The notes below the pieces were generated by a model. The model was not told where the DNA came from. It saw only the letters and a program-made list of their open reading frames with translations, and made no database searches. From Saccoglossus kowalevskii (lineage: Eukaryota; Hemichordata; Enteropneusta; Harrimaniidae): a stretch of 44,178 bases of DNA. Below are positions 1 to 10,331 of the stretch, piece after piece. The stretch's first letter is position 1. Every line of letters starts with the position of its first letter. The translations under genes were made by a program, and so were the position numbers. Where the stretch lies: NCBI RefSeq assembly GCF_000003605.2, contig NW_003153767.1, forward strand, positions 15,329 to 59,506, read 5' to 3'.

Positions 1-453
1 TCCATAGTGATTTACAACCTACATATGAATACAACTATGGCTGTTTAAATTCTACATATGAATACAACTATGGTTGTTTACAATCTGCATATGAATACAA
101 CTATAGCAGTTTACAATCTGCATATGAATACAACTGTAGCAGTTTACAATCTGCATATAAATACAACTGTAGCAGTTTATAATCTGCATATGAATACAAC
201 TGCAGCAGTTTACAATCTGCATATGAATACAACTGTAGCAGTTTATAATCTGCATATGAATACAACTGCAGCAGTTTATAATCTGCATGTGAATACAGCT
301 GTAGCTGTTTACAATCTACATATGAATACAACTGTAGCAGTTTACAATCTGCATATGAATACAACTATAGCTGTTTACAATCTGCATATGAATACAACTG
401 TAGCAGTTTACAATCTGCATATGAATACAACTGTAGCTGTGTACAATCTGCGT
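1..453. repeat. 33-bp tandem repeat (minisatellite), about 13-14 copies
   Basis: A 33-bp unit built around CATATGAATACAACTGTAGC followed by AGTTTACAATCTG repeats head to tail from the left window edge to about 453. Copies differ by a few substitutions. Because 33 is a multiple of three, several frames stay open on both strands and give an 11-residue repeat (NLHMNTTVAVY on the plus strand). No flanking exon or splice signal suggests that this is a protein. The left boundary is outside the window, so copy number is a minimum. Confidence 0.95.
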
Positions 454-782
454 AAAAACAAGTCTATTTGTGGGAGTACAGAAAAAAATATACAGACTGA
501 ACAATGTGTCACATGACCAAGAGCGGTTCAACTATTACAGCAGGTATTATGTCACAATTTTTTGGCAATGTACAATTTAAGGCAGAGCAGTAAAATTTTA
601 CAATGATTACAAGCAAGCATTTTTTTCAAAATAAATATTCACTAAAATAATAAAATTTATACCAAAATGTTCATAACCAAACATCCAGCATTTTATAGAA
701 TAAATGATGCCTGATATCAATGACATAGAATAATGAATAAATAAATGAAAAAAAACATTCATCTAATTTGCATAATACACTA
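454..782. other. AT-rich non-coding stretch
   Basis: Nothing recognisable: A-rich sequence with short AATAAA-like and AAATGAA runs, no long ORF, no repeat that I can follow. Confidence 0.6.
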
Positions 783-1049
783 TTAATCATAGGGTTCGGA
801 CACAATACCCAGAATTCTGCATGATTTGTACTCTTGTACACGACTTAAACTTGCCTTTTTAGAGGATGCCTCTATGACCTCCAGCCCTGGGTAAAGGTCA
901 AATACGTTGTCATCTTGAAAGGCTCGACTTAAAGCGCTGTGGTCATGTAAATAAACAATATATTTTAAATGCGCTGTATACATCGCTATGAGTCTCATAT
1001 CGAACAGGACGCGGCGCGACGACTGCCAACCTTTAAACTTTTCAACGTA
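783..1049 (-). CDS. unrecognised ORF, possible terminal exon or gene remnant
   Basis: An open frame of 88 codons on the minus strand runs from a TGA at 1050-1052 to a TAA at 783-785. The first ATG (998-996) gives 71 residues. The translation has mixed composition with no low complexity (early part FKGWQSSRRVLFDMRLIA, end RILGIVSEPYD). Several CpGs (GCGGCGCGACGA, GCGCTG) stand out against AT-rich flanks, which is what a coding exon would show. I do not recognise a family. A weak acceptor-like AG lies near the 5' end in minus-strand sense, and no close AATAAA follows the stop. It could be the last exon of a gene spliced from further upstream, a remnant, or chance. Confidence 0.3.
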   Translation of the reverse strand, partial: YVEKFKGWQSSRRVLFDMRLIAMYTAHLKYIVYLHDHSALSRAFQDDNVFDLYPGLEVIEASSKKASLSRVQEYKSCRILGIVSEPYD

Positions 1050-1052
1050 TCA

Positions 1053-1957
1053 AAATGTCACAGTTATTACATTGCAGTGTGTTAGATATGGTACCATGTG
1101 GTGTATACAACAAGTGTAAAATCTATTGTTTATTTGAAATTTAACGTTTATGACACTTTACATATTCAGTAAGACTTGACCAATAAAAACTCTGGGTGAG
1201 AGATTGTAGATGAACTGCACCAATTATTTTTTCCTTCATTTTTTTTTGAGCACCTTTTTTTTAATGACGTAGCTTTCTAGATTTTCCATGCCTGTATGAG
1301 ATTTTTTTCTGTGATTTATAATTTTTTGTTTTCTGTGTATGTTTAACCCCCCCCCCCCCTCCCCTCTGAGTTTAAATGGACAACCACTATGATTGGATTA
1401 TTGTTTACACAGATTACCCATTCTAATACATAGTTCACGAACCTCAGAGAAAATACAAATTCAGTGTTTGGGTTTCACTCAAACAAAAAAAAAAACAACA
1501 ACAAAAAACACAATATTGAGGTAGTGGTATCAAGGTAGAAATAATATATAAATGTACAATGATAAACTGCAAATAAATAAATATTATGATAAATATAATT
1601 TGTTTAAAACATAAATTTGACCCAAAACAATTTATAAACCTTCAAATATATACATACATTTTATATATGATCAAAAAAATCTCAGCTTAGGACGCAGCAG
1701 TGTGAATGAATATAGAAATAACCTCATTAAGTAAATTCAATGTTACTGTCAGTGTCTGATATATAAAAGCCATTGCCTCAGAGGCCAATCTGAATACATC
1801 TCAAAATATTTCAGAACACAGAAGCTCAAGCCATGTTAGTTGGAAAATAATTTAGTAAGACTTCCTTAGGACCCCCTCACCCCTAACTCTAATCCAAACC
1901 TTGCAGAAAACTGGGGGTAGTGGGAACATCTTTGAGAGTTTGCCATTCAGACAGTAT
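1053..1957. other. AT-rich non-coding stretch, possible 3' flank of the receptor gene
   Basis: Contains a poly-C run near 1348-1360, A-rich runs near 1485-1510, and an AATAAA on the minus strand at 1134-1129, about 1.1 kb past the receptor stop codon. That hexamer could be its poly(A) signal, but in such AT-rich DNA it may be chance. No other feature seen. Confidence 0.4.
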
Positions 1958-1958
1958 A

Positions 1959-1972
1959 CTGCCCTCTAGTGG
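1959..1972 (-). promoter_or_regulatory. CTCF-type consensus site 1
   Basis: Minus strand CCACTAGAGGGCAG fits the CTCF core consensus CCASYAGRKGGCRS at every position. It lies about 290 bp past the stop codon of the receptor gene. CTCF and its motif are conserved across bilaterians. The same core also occurs inside some dispersed repeats, so binding is an inference. Confidence 0.5.
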
Positions 1973-2017
1973 AGACAAATGTCAAAACATGCTCTGTCAT
2001 CCAGCGGAAAGAAAGTA

Positions 2018-2031
2018 CCGCCCTCTAGTGG
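2018..2031 (-). promoter_or_regulatory. CTCF-type consensus site 2
   Basis: Minus strand CCACTAGAGGGCGG again fits CCASYAGRKGGCRS at every position. It has the same orientation as the first site, 59 bp away. The sequence between the two does not repeat, so they are not simply a tandem duplication. Confidence 0.5.
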
Positions 2032-2257
2032 TGATGCTGATTCAGCACAAAGACAAATTTAACATGACAAAATTAATCCAGAAATAAATAAGTACATTCT
2101 GCAGTCTGTGGTTAAGTGAGTATAAATTATGGTAAAAAAGTGTTTTGGAATAATAATTTGGGATGGTATCATGATTAGTTAAGATTTGAACATAAAATCC
2201 TATCTCGGGGAAATATTTCACCTGAGACACTCCATCACCCTTCCACATCCACATTGG

Positions 2258-3241
2258 CTATTCACCTTTGAGTTTGATTTTTTCCACAACTTTAATCCGA
2301 AGCCAAAAAAGGATAATAAAATTAACAATTAGTAAAACTGCAGTTAATCCAAACGTCATCATAAAACTAGGTTCAAAGTACTTCTCAATGATTTCTCGTC
2401 TATTAACTAAATCGAAATATTCCGCTTGCATTTGACTGTACGTACATATAGGTATGAAGATGTGGAAAAATTGGTGTCCATGACCAACAATATCAAACCA
2501 GCCTGGGGCAATTTTCTGTGGATACGGTAATGCAAAGAAAACTGCTCCTATCAAAAACCAGAACACTTGCGCTTCATGATAATAAATTCCTTCATCTGTA
2601 CAGGAATTAGATTTACACATGATTATATGGTGAAAAATTGGGGCTATGATCCAGAGGTATAAGCTACCGACAGATCCAAGTTGCCAAAGCTTTCTTGTAT
2701 AGGGGTAAGGCCGTGTATATTTAACTTTCGGATATCCGTTAGCAAAGCATGCAAATGAAGCCAAACACAAAGTTACAACGAAAAAAAACCATCCACTGCC
2801 AATGAATTTTATATACGACTCCTCAGCACTGTAATAAAAGTGAACCATACCACTAGAAAAACCATAGAGACTGATACCAATATAATCCATGAAAAAACAG
2901 GTGTAATGAGTTAACTCAGACTGGGACTGGAACAAGTGGGCAGTGCTGCTAAGAAAGACATACATACAACAAGAAGTGCAGAAAATCAGTAATGGCCAGG
3001 CATGCGGGTCACTAAGGTCAACCTGGGAAATAAAAGTCAAAGACCGGTACAGTAAAATAGAAAATGCAATGACATGAGTCCAGACATTTAATAATTCATT
3101 GTGGACTTGGAACATACTCAGCGCATAGTATGTGATTGGCTGATTTGGGATTCGGTAACCGTTGTGTACATCAGGCTCACGGAACAACTTTGGTACTTCG
3201 GTAGCACTCTTTGTACGTGGTAAATTTGGAAGTTTTGCCAT
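2258..3241 (-). CDS. membrane progestin receptor, PAQR family class II (PAQR7/8-like), single-exon ORF
   Basis: This 327-residue ORF is a seven-to-eight-pass membrane protein of the progestin and adipoQ receptor family. By eye it is closest to membrane progestin receptors alpha/beta (PAQR7/PAQR8), which sense progestins at the cell surface and signal rapidly. Seen: the family motif HNELLNVWTH at 47-56; the putative zinc-site residues S98-x3-H102, D119 and H256-x3-H260 (in GHGHQFFH); RPYPYTRK at 177-184; and hydrophobic segments near 53-71, 82-103, 112-134, 147-168, 184-208, 224-240, 252-270 and 292-315. The tail is short and lysine-rich. Family members are usually about 330-355 residues, so it looks complete. 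The start is AATCATGG, a strong Kozak context (A at -3, G at +4), with an in-frame TAG upstream at 3268-3266. The coding part is uninterrupted, so any introns lie in the 5' UTR. The exact paralogue is unsure because invertebrate mPRs predate the vertebrate set. Confidence 0.93.
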   Translation of the reverse strand: MAKLPNLPRTKSATEVPKLFREPDVHNGYRIPNQPITYYALSMFQVHNELLNVWTHVIAFSILLYRSLTFISQVDLSDPHAWPLLIFCTSCCMYVFLSSTAHLFQSQSELTHYTCFFMDYIGISLYGFSSGMVHFYYSAEESYIKFIGSGWFFFVVTLCLASFACFANGYPKVKYTRPYPYTRKLWQLGSVGSLYLWIIAPIFHHIIMCKSNSCTDEGIYYHEAQVFWFLIGAVFFALPYPQKIAPGWFDIVGHGHQFFHIFIPICTYSQMQAEYFDLVNRREIIEKYFEPSFMMTFGLTAVLLIVNFIILFWLRIKVVEKIKLKGE

Positions 3242-3869
3242 GATTATTATCCTCCTTGCACAGCTCTACAATCTGAGGTAGCCTGATAATTTGGTAGATT
3301 TCCCACGATGAATTGATTGTATACACCAATAGTAGTAATGTCACATCAAAGGACTTTATTAATCATATTTAAATAGACACTGAAATAGATGAAAGAAAAG
3401 TTGTTATACATATAGTGAATACAGTCCATCTCGGCCACAATCTAACCCGGCCAGTTGTAATTGTAAGTGTGAAGTGGTCAGTAACACAAGTTTACAACAA
3501 CAAAAAATGAAACTGGCATGGTGTTGATTTCAATAATTCCTGTGACTGTGATTGTTGTTGATTTCAGTGATGCAAGTTTACAAAAAGACACAGACATTAC
3601 ATCGGAAACACAGACATTGCATTGGTGACCATCTGGCTCTGCTATGTAAAAACTGTGTATCGTACAGTATTAGTATTTTATTTTTTACGGTGCACTGCTG
3701 CACCACTGAAATCAATATCTTCAGTATTTTATTTTTAACTGTGATATGACTGAAACCAACAACACTCGCAGATCATTAACACCCACATAAACCGGCCGAC
3801 TTTAACCGCTGGCCACGTTCTACCCTCAGCCAAGTTCAAATCTGGCCGAGTTTGGCAGACACCCATATA
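3242..3869. other. upstream flank or 5' UTR/intron of the receptor gene
   Basis: No ORF of note. A leader exon may begin here: on the minus strand an AG precedes GAGGATAATAATC just before the ATG, but its polypyrimidine tract is poor, so the UTR structure cannot be set. Around 3545-3740, ATTTCAGTGATG-like and CACAGACATT words recur imperfectly. Confidence 0.3.
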
Positions 3870-3916
3870 GTGAGTGAGTAAGTGAGTGAGTGAGTGAGTG
3901 AGTGAGTGAGTGAGTG
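3870..3916. repeat. (GTGA)n microsatellite
   Basis: About eleven GTGA/GAGT tetranucleotides in a row with one GTAA interruption. Confidence 0.95.
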
Positions 3917-4299
3917 AATGTATACCATTCATAAATGGTTTATAAATTACAAATTACTGTTGAAAACAACTTAACTGATGTATAAATGTAACTTGGCCAA
4001 TGATTGAAAGAAATCCACAAAGGCTCATTGGTAATATGTTAATATATGTTACCAATTGGTTTTATAGCCAATAAAAAAAACATACTTGTGCTATGGTCTT
4101 CCATATAGTAAATGTTTTATAAAGATTTCATAAATGCATGTCCATTATGAAATTCACTATATTGGATAAGATACTACTTTAGATTACTTAAATATTCACT
4201 TTCACTATGCTATAAAAGAATTCACTGTATATAAAGGCATTTCCAATTATATTTTTTTCCTGATTGAAAATAAATTCCCAAGTACACAAACTTGTTCAG

Positions 4300-4339
4300 T
4301 CATAACATGGAGCTTTTTTTTTTAGCTCCATGGTCATAA
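4300..4339. mobile_element. tiny fold-back insertion with direct-repeat flanks
   Basis: CATGGAGCT (4306-4314) and AGCTCCATG (4324-4332) form a perfect 9-bp stem around nine T. The hairpin is bracketed by the direct repeat TCATAA (4300-4305 and 4334-4339), which looks like a target-site duplication. A miniature fold-back element is the simplest reading. Confidence 0.45.
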
Positions 4340-4447
4340 GAACAAACACGTGGTTATATTTAATGTTATTGAGTTATTTCCGTGAGGGGAAATAATTTTT
4401 TGTTTTTATTCGCACTAAAGTAAGAAATATTGCTGCATTAGGTGCAT

Positions 4448-4546
4448 AGGGCGGTGGTCGCCGCGTCGCGTTCGATGCAATCATGGATATGTCACGGTGT
4501 ATACCGTACACACGTATTTAACACGATGCGCGACCACCAGCGCCCT
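4448..4546. repeat. CpG-rich imperfect inverted repeat
   Basis: The left arm AGGGCGGTGGTCGC at 4448-4461 pairs with the right arm GCGACCACCAGCGCCCT at 4530-4546, apart from a 3-nt bulge. The block is far richer in CpG than its surroundings. It may be a small transposable element or part of a promoter region. Confidence 0.5.
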
Positions 4547-4817
4547 TTATTTTGAGTTGTCGCGACTTCTCTGTTAGCGAGCTCAAATTTATTAAAATTA
4601 GGCTCCGCGTACACTGCAACTAAAGGTAGACACACATATATACCTGAACAGAAAAAAAGATGAACGGATAATGCAGGTTTTCCTCTCGCTTCTGTCACAG
4701 GCTCCACTGCTTAAAATCCAATAATATTACAGTTTATATGTCCATCTCATATCCTGTCTGTGTGATAAGAATTAAAGTAGGTTCAGTCTGATATAGAAAT
4801 GCATGCAGTCTAACCCA

Positions 4818-4934
4818 CGCAATGAAGCGAGCCCCGGCTGTCACCGTGAACTCTGCAATTATTCACGATTCGAAGAGACTCGCGTCCGAGACGCGACCGA
4901 AAAGGAGGATCGTTCTCCGGAAATGCGTCGCATG
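4818..4934. promoter_or_regulatory. CpG-rich block with hairpin, candidate promoter or 5' exon of the receptor gene
   Basis: About fifteen CpG in roughly 115 bp, in a region otherwise poor in CpG. TCGCGTC (4880-4886) and GACGCGA (4890-4896) form a perfect 7-bp stem with a CGA loop. On the minus strand CACG|GTGACA (donor after 4845) could end a non-coding first exon that splices to the receptor coding exon 1.6 kb away. This is inference from composition and position; no TATA box is evident. Confidence 0.35.
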
Positions 4935-5340
4935 TGATATTTTAGAATACTTAAAATTAGTGTACAATGTACAGAAATGGTATAACATCATACAACAATA
5001 AAGATTTTGAGAATAAATATTAAAAAAAAATCAAGCGGCTTACGTACACCAGCAACGGTATCCACATCAATTACTTTCTCTCCGTGTCAAAGGTTATTTA
5101 TAAACCTTTTAACTCTGAAACAATTATTATAACTTTCATAATTCTTCATCAGTAACTGTCTTATCACATGAATTATTATTATTATTTATTATTATTCACA
5201 TTATAAAGAATAAAATTGACAAATAAAATCGTATTTAGTATAAGTTGTTTATTTAGTTTTCCCAAAACGATAATAGGATAGTTGGGCCTTCTATGATGCT
5301 TTGTAAAATATTGACTAACTTAAAGGACCTCTACCTCTAC
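4935..5340. other. AT-rich spacer
   Basis: ATT trinucleotide runs near 5166-5197; no gene seen. Confidence 0.5.
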
Positions 5341-5663
5341 AATGCATTCTGGGTTATCATCAACCATTTTGGAATGTGTTTAGGGCAGCAATTACTTCCT
5401 GGATTTCCGTGAAACTTCTTCCGATACGAAGTAATCACTATTTTAAGAATTTATCAAGCAGTTATGGGGCTGCCCTGACCAAGATACGGTACGTCGTGTT
5501 ATCTTTATTGTTCTTTTGTAGTATGGTTGAATGTGATCGCGTTCAAGAAGAAACTGAGTTTTTCAGTCCGTTGCTTTACCGATGTGATTGTGAGTCACTC
5601 TCTCATCTGAGATTCGCAGAGCGTAGACTTGCCATGCGTTGGTCGCAGTTTCTTATTGTTTAG
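5341..5663 (+). promoter_or_regulatory. CpG-containing segment with 95-codon ORF, candidate start region for the rightward (FAK) transcript
   Basis: An open frame from 5376 to 5663 (95 codons) lies in sequence with more CpG than average. The translation is not recognised; a short hydrophobic stretch lies near residues 40-48. Two donor-like sites occur, ACG|GTACGT (exon end 5488) and ATT|GTGAGT at 5590. The segment lies between the receptor and FAK and could be a FAK leader exon, since the first FAK exon seen at 33258 starts at a splice acceptor. No direct link is visible, and the ORF itself is probably not a conserved protein. Confidence 0.2.
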
Positions 5664-6484
5664 ATTTGTATGCGAGTTATCGCCGATACTAATTGTATTA
5701 CTCACGTAGAACTAGTTAGCGTGATTTTGTCGTGACGTGAAATTTGACATGGTGCAGTCGTTGCTTGTTGATGAACCATTGCCTCAACCAAGGTTCCACT
5801 GGACTGTCAGTTTATTGTTGATCATAAACATGACCTTGTTACTTTGTACGAACCTAATAGTCGAACGAACCTTGAAATAACCCGCCACCCCACCCTACGT
5901 ATATAGAATAATAAATATTATTTTCAACTCTCCAAAGACGCAATGTTTGGTTTCAAAATAAATTATTATTTTTTTTCTTAGTGATAATATTAGACAACTC
6001 AGATTGTTTTGTTGTTGATATATTATCAAATTATTAACTTTAGTTCGTGATTGGATTATCAAATGATTCATATTTTCTGGTCACTGACATATACTTTTAC
6101 GCATAATAACTGTGCATGAACTCAAAAATATGATATTCAGTCACATCTACAAAAGAAGGCACAGAAATACATACAGCATGAGTTGTATGATTTGTTCATT
6201 GAAATAGAATTTTACTGAAAATCAATACCATAATAAAGTTATTTTCATTAGTCTTTGAGTGAAATGTATTTTTTATTTGGTGCAGCTCCTAATTTACATA
6301 GTGAGCCCCTGTTACAAAAGGGAAGCAATAAATAAATAAATAAATATTAATCCAAAATTGTCAGTTATATGCAATGTTCCTAATTAATGAGCTTATTTGC
6401 ATATTGGCACATAATTATAAGAAATTGTATCTGGGATCTACACACTAAATCTGCAGCTTATACCCCATCCCTTAAGGCTTGGCA
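5664..6484. other. non-coding stretch
   Basis: No ORF or ordered repeat. A TAATTAATGAGCTTATTTGCAT segment near 6381-6402 recalls the octamer-bearing repeats further right. Confidence 0.5.
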
Positions 6485-6712
6485 TTAACACTTTCTTCAC
6501 CAAAATCCAACTTACGACACCATCTCCAAAATAGTTACATTTATAGTCCTTTCCTTTTCACATGGAATGTTGGGAAAATTTCAAATTTTTTTTTCAAAAA
6601 CTAGAAACAATGTCACATTTGGTCTAAAATTAAGATTGAATTCAGTGAAAATTACAGATAATGTGAAAAAATTTATTCAAATTTCAAATAAAAAAATCGG
6701 TGCTGAAAGGAC
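6485..6712. mobile_element. degenerate TTAA-type MITE, piggyBac-like (family E)
   Basis: It begins TTAACACTTTCTTCACC and ends CGGTGCTGAAAGG. These ends are inverted with respect to each other and resemble the better copy at 20442-20677, with nearly the same length (about 225 bp). The right TTAA is mutated. Non-autonomous and without coding capacity. Confidence 0.5.
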
Positions 6713-8812
6713 CAACAAGTAATTAGGCAATTGAAAAATAACTAACTTGCCTTAACTCATCGCAAACTGAAAACCTCCACGAATACCCGGAATAAATGAA
6801 AATAAAAAAACAAAAACACCACCAACTGATGTGTTAACAGACTATATAGTAAATATATAGAAAACACGTATTTTGAAAAAGTTTTGTTAGAAATGTCAAT
6901 TTAATGAGCATAAATCAGATGAAATTAAAGAGTTCTGTCTGTTTATTAGTGCTGTTATGTTTCAACACCAGATGACCTCAATCTGCTTTTGTTTACTGGT
7001 AAAGAAACCTTCACTGCACAGAGATCAATGATACAGTAGAAAATAGAATATCTGTTCACCAATATATTTATGCAAGGCTTCACAGAGGCCATTACCTGGA
7101 TGCCCAATGAGCTTGCTATGATGCAATTAGAAAATAACCGATATTTTTTATATCATTCTATGCACTAAGTCAATTTATATATTTGGGTCTTGAAAATGGG
7201 TGAAATCTCAACTCTGAAGTTCCAGCCCTGATTTTTGTTTAATATATAACATAATCATCAGTGCATATGAGAAAGAAAGAAAAATGTTGTATGTGTCTCG
7301 CATCTGATTTTTGTCACAAGCAAAATGGAAAACCATTTTGGTATAAGTAACTACACCTGAATTTCATGAACTTAACTTATACTAAAAAATATTTTATTTC
7401 CTCAATCACCAAATTTACAATAAAAGTGCATCATATATTTATGTACACACTTATCACACAATAGAAATAATATTAATTTAAATTTGTAAGTTATTTATTT
7501 ACATCCACATTTACAGTAGAGTAGAAAACTGTTGATAAATAAATAATCTCCATTTAGTGTGCATTCCTTGTTATTTCCATCGGTGTTCGTCTCGTGTGTC
7601 TCGGTGTTCGTGTACTTATTTTATAAGGTTGGAATCAACATAACAAAATGACTGTTAATGCCCCAATTTTTCTGAACTTTCTTCGTGAATAACAAATTTA
7701 TATCACTGTTACTAATATGATCTTATTTCTGATAAGTTTCCAGTGAGATAATTCTTCTGTTGTATTCAGTAGAATATTTCTCGTCTGTAATCGCCATGTA
7801 TAATCAGTAACCTATTTAGTAAATGTAAAACTTGAGTTCAACTCAAACTGAATTAATAGGGCAAAATGTGATTCTGATAACCCAACTATACCTAAAACTG
7901 AATGCCTACTCTAAACTCTTTATTTTGGCTAAACATGGAAAAGGAAGGGGGGGGGGGCTTAATCACAAAATATTTTATTGAGACTTAGAAAATAGAATTA
8001 TGGTTCGATGGGGAGGGGGGATTTACTGTAAATATTAAACATTATTAAAGTAATCTGCATGGAAAGTAAATGATGTCCAATTATGAAAAAAAAAAAAATC
8101 TAACCTACCCTACTGATTCTTGAAATGCATTTTATAGAAACTTCACAATTATATTAATCCTTATATAAACCATCAAAGTCAACTTTCATAACCATTCACA
8201 ATAGAAAATATTTTTCACAGATTTTTTTCAAAAATTTAGTTCTAATCCTTTAGCTTTCAGAAAATGATGTCCACTTGGTTCCAAAAAATCAAACATATGG
8301 AAAAATATTTAAAAATAGTCAAAATATCACACCAAAATTTTAGTTGGATAAATTATAGTACTCAAACTTGCCCTGTTATACATACACACTGTGATCTGTT
8401 AGTCACCTGATGTGTGTCCTTGTAACACTGACATTCAATCCATGCCTGGGTTCTGATAGTGTGTTTATTTAACAGATATATCAGGGAGATACATTCACAT
8501 TACTTTCACACTATATTTATACAGTCAGTGAAATCAAAGTAGGCTGGCATTCCTTTTTACATTGATTACTGTCCCTGTTGCTGTCAAAAACGACTGGTCA
8601 GTTTGAAACTTGGCTTCCCTATTAAAGCAGGTGCACACATGCAATACAGGGCTCCAAATTAACATTGTTTCTTGAAAATTTGAAAAGTCAATTCTGATAT
8701 CGAGTATAGTACCAAAAAAACAAAATTTCTATCGAATTTATATAATTAGCTAAAATTTAAACAAATGTCAGGTTTTTAGATCCTTCCTAAGAAAAACAGA
8801 ACAGTTTACAAA
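6713..8812. other. AT-rich non-coding stretch
   Basis: Homopolymer runs (G run near 7947-7957, A run near 8086-8097) and nothing else that I can support. Confidence 0.5.
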
Positions 8813-9024
8813 TACTGTAAAATGACTAATTTTCACTGGGTTTAAATTTCACTGATTTACCATTTCTGGCATATTCAGTGGGTTTTAAATTCACGGTTTC
8901 GTCATTTAGATAATGTGTTCTATGCTAAATTTTACATATTCACTGTGTTTTAATTTAGCGCATTTTTCCAGTCAGCGAAATAAGCTAAATTAAAACCCAG
9001 TGAATAATTACCCCCTTTACAGTA
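8813..9024. mobile_element. TA-flanked palindromic MITE, family B
   Basis: Begins TACTGTAAAATGACTAATTT and ends in the inverted form CCCTTTACAGTA. Internal words AATTTTCACTGGG near the left end and CCCAGTGAATAATTA near the right end extend the palindrome. A close second copy lies at 10121-10331. TA at both ends fits Tc1/mariner-type target duplication. Confidence 0.75.
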
Positions 9025-10120
9025 TAACATCAAATCACAGAGGGACTGCGATCAAATGCCAGCCATCATGATCAGCAAAAATAAAAGATTAAGATTAATA
9101 GCAAAATATATTTATAACTATTAAATTAAAGGATTAAAGAATACAACTCACTCATAACAAATATGTCTTATTTTAGGATTTATTTTCTATCATTTTTCTG
9201 ATATTTCAAGTTTTGTTTTGTTGTATTCTTGTTTTCTTTCTTATTCAACTTTATCAAGATCCAACCGAAGATATGATTCAATGAAGATTATCATTACAAT
9301 TATTAGAACACTAAATTATATTCAAATCTTAACTTGTCAGATCAGAAATCAGTGATTACAAAAAGTTGGGAGACATTCAACTTGGTTCCTAGAAAACAAA
9401 ATAAATCCATTCAACTCACTTCTATAGTTGTAATATGTCATAGCAATCGGGAAGGTTATTACCAAATTTATGCTGAGAAAATTTATATACATGTATTTCA
9501 ACTGTAGCTATTGTGTTTGTTCTCATAAAAAGTCTAAATTACTTTAGTGCTGAACCTGTGGCCCAAGAAAAGAGGCTAAGATGAAACTGTTTCTATACTT
9601 GGAACCATGTTATAACATACATGTATACCAGTAGAGTAATGTGGTCATTTTCTATATACACATATCATATGAGAGAAATTCCTTCTCAATTTCTTGTAGT
9701 CCAATTGAGCTGCTGCTTTTAGAAACTGCATGGCTTCGCTGGGACAGGGATTGGTTGTCTGGGTGCCTCAGGCTACCATGATACCGTGTACATGTAGTAA
9801 ATTTAATGGGCATGTTGGCCAATCAAAATTGCTTTTTTTCAGTCCCCGAAGGCTTTTGTAGCTGTTTAAGAAAAGATGTTTTTTAGTATAACTCTTATAG
9901 AGATTTGTCTGTATCATGTGACTTTCTTTCTTATTTGGTAAGTGTGTGAGAAAACTTATATCTTTATTAGCTTTTCCTTAGGGGACAAGAAATTTCTGCA
10001 AGTTCTTGTGATTGATCGCCAGTGTTGCCCCTGCCATATATACTTATGTGTGTACAGTCTGTGTAGTTTATCCACACAGGGAAGCACTATTTAAAAAAAA
10101 ATATATACATGTATTATTAT
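9025..10120. other. non-coding stretch
   Basis: No gene seen. The word TACATGTA starts to appear here, near 9488, 9618 and 9789. A 30-bp segment at 10010-10039 recurs at 11240-11269. Confidence 0.5.
10010..10039 (+). repeat. short dispersed duplication, copy 1
   Basis: TGATCGCCAGTGTTGCCCCT within a 30-bp segment that matches 11240-11269 at about 27 of 30 positions. Confidence 0.6.
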
Positions 10121-10331
10121 GAAATGACTAATATTCACTGGGTGTAAATTTCACTGATTTAGCATTTCAGGCATATTCAGTGGGTTTTAAATTCACGGTT
10201 TTATCATTTAGATAATGTGTTCTTTGCTCAATTTTACATACATGTTTTCAGTGGGTTTTAATTTAGTGCATTTCCCAGTCAGCAAAATACGCAAAATAAA
10301 AGCCCAGTAAGTAATTAACCCTTTTACAGTA
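10121..10331. mobile_element. TA-flanked palindromic MITE, family B, second copy
   Basis: Follows 8813-9024 almost word for word (AATTTCACTGATTTA, ATTCAGTGGGTTTTAAATTC, TTTAGATAATGTGTTCT) and ends CTTTTACAGTA. The left 8 bp are degraded. Confidence 0.75.

Noticed and set aside
52-531. Long overlapping ORFs on both strands
   Set aside because: They are produced by a 33-bp tandem repeat whose length is a multiple of three; no gene structure around them.
2042-2254. 70-codon minus ORF directly after the receptor stop
   Set aside because: Lies in the likely 3' UTR, low information, no motif.
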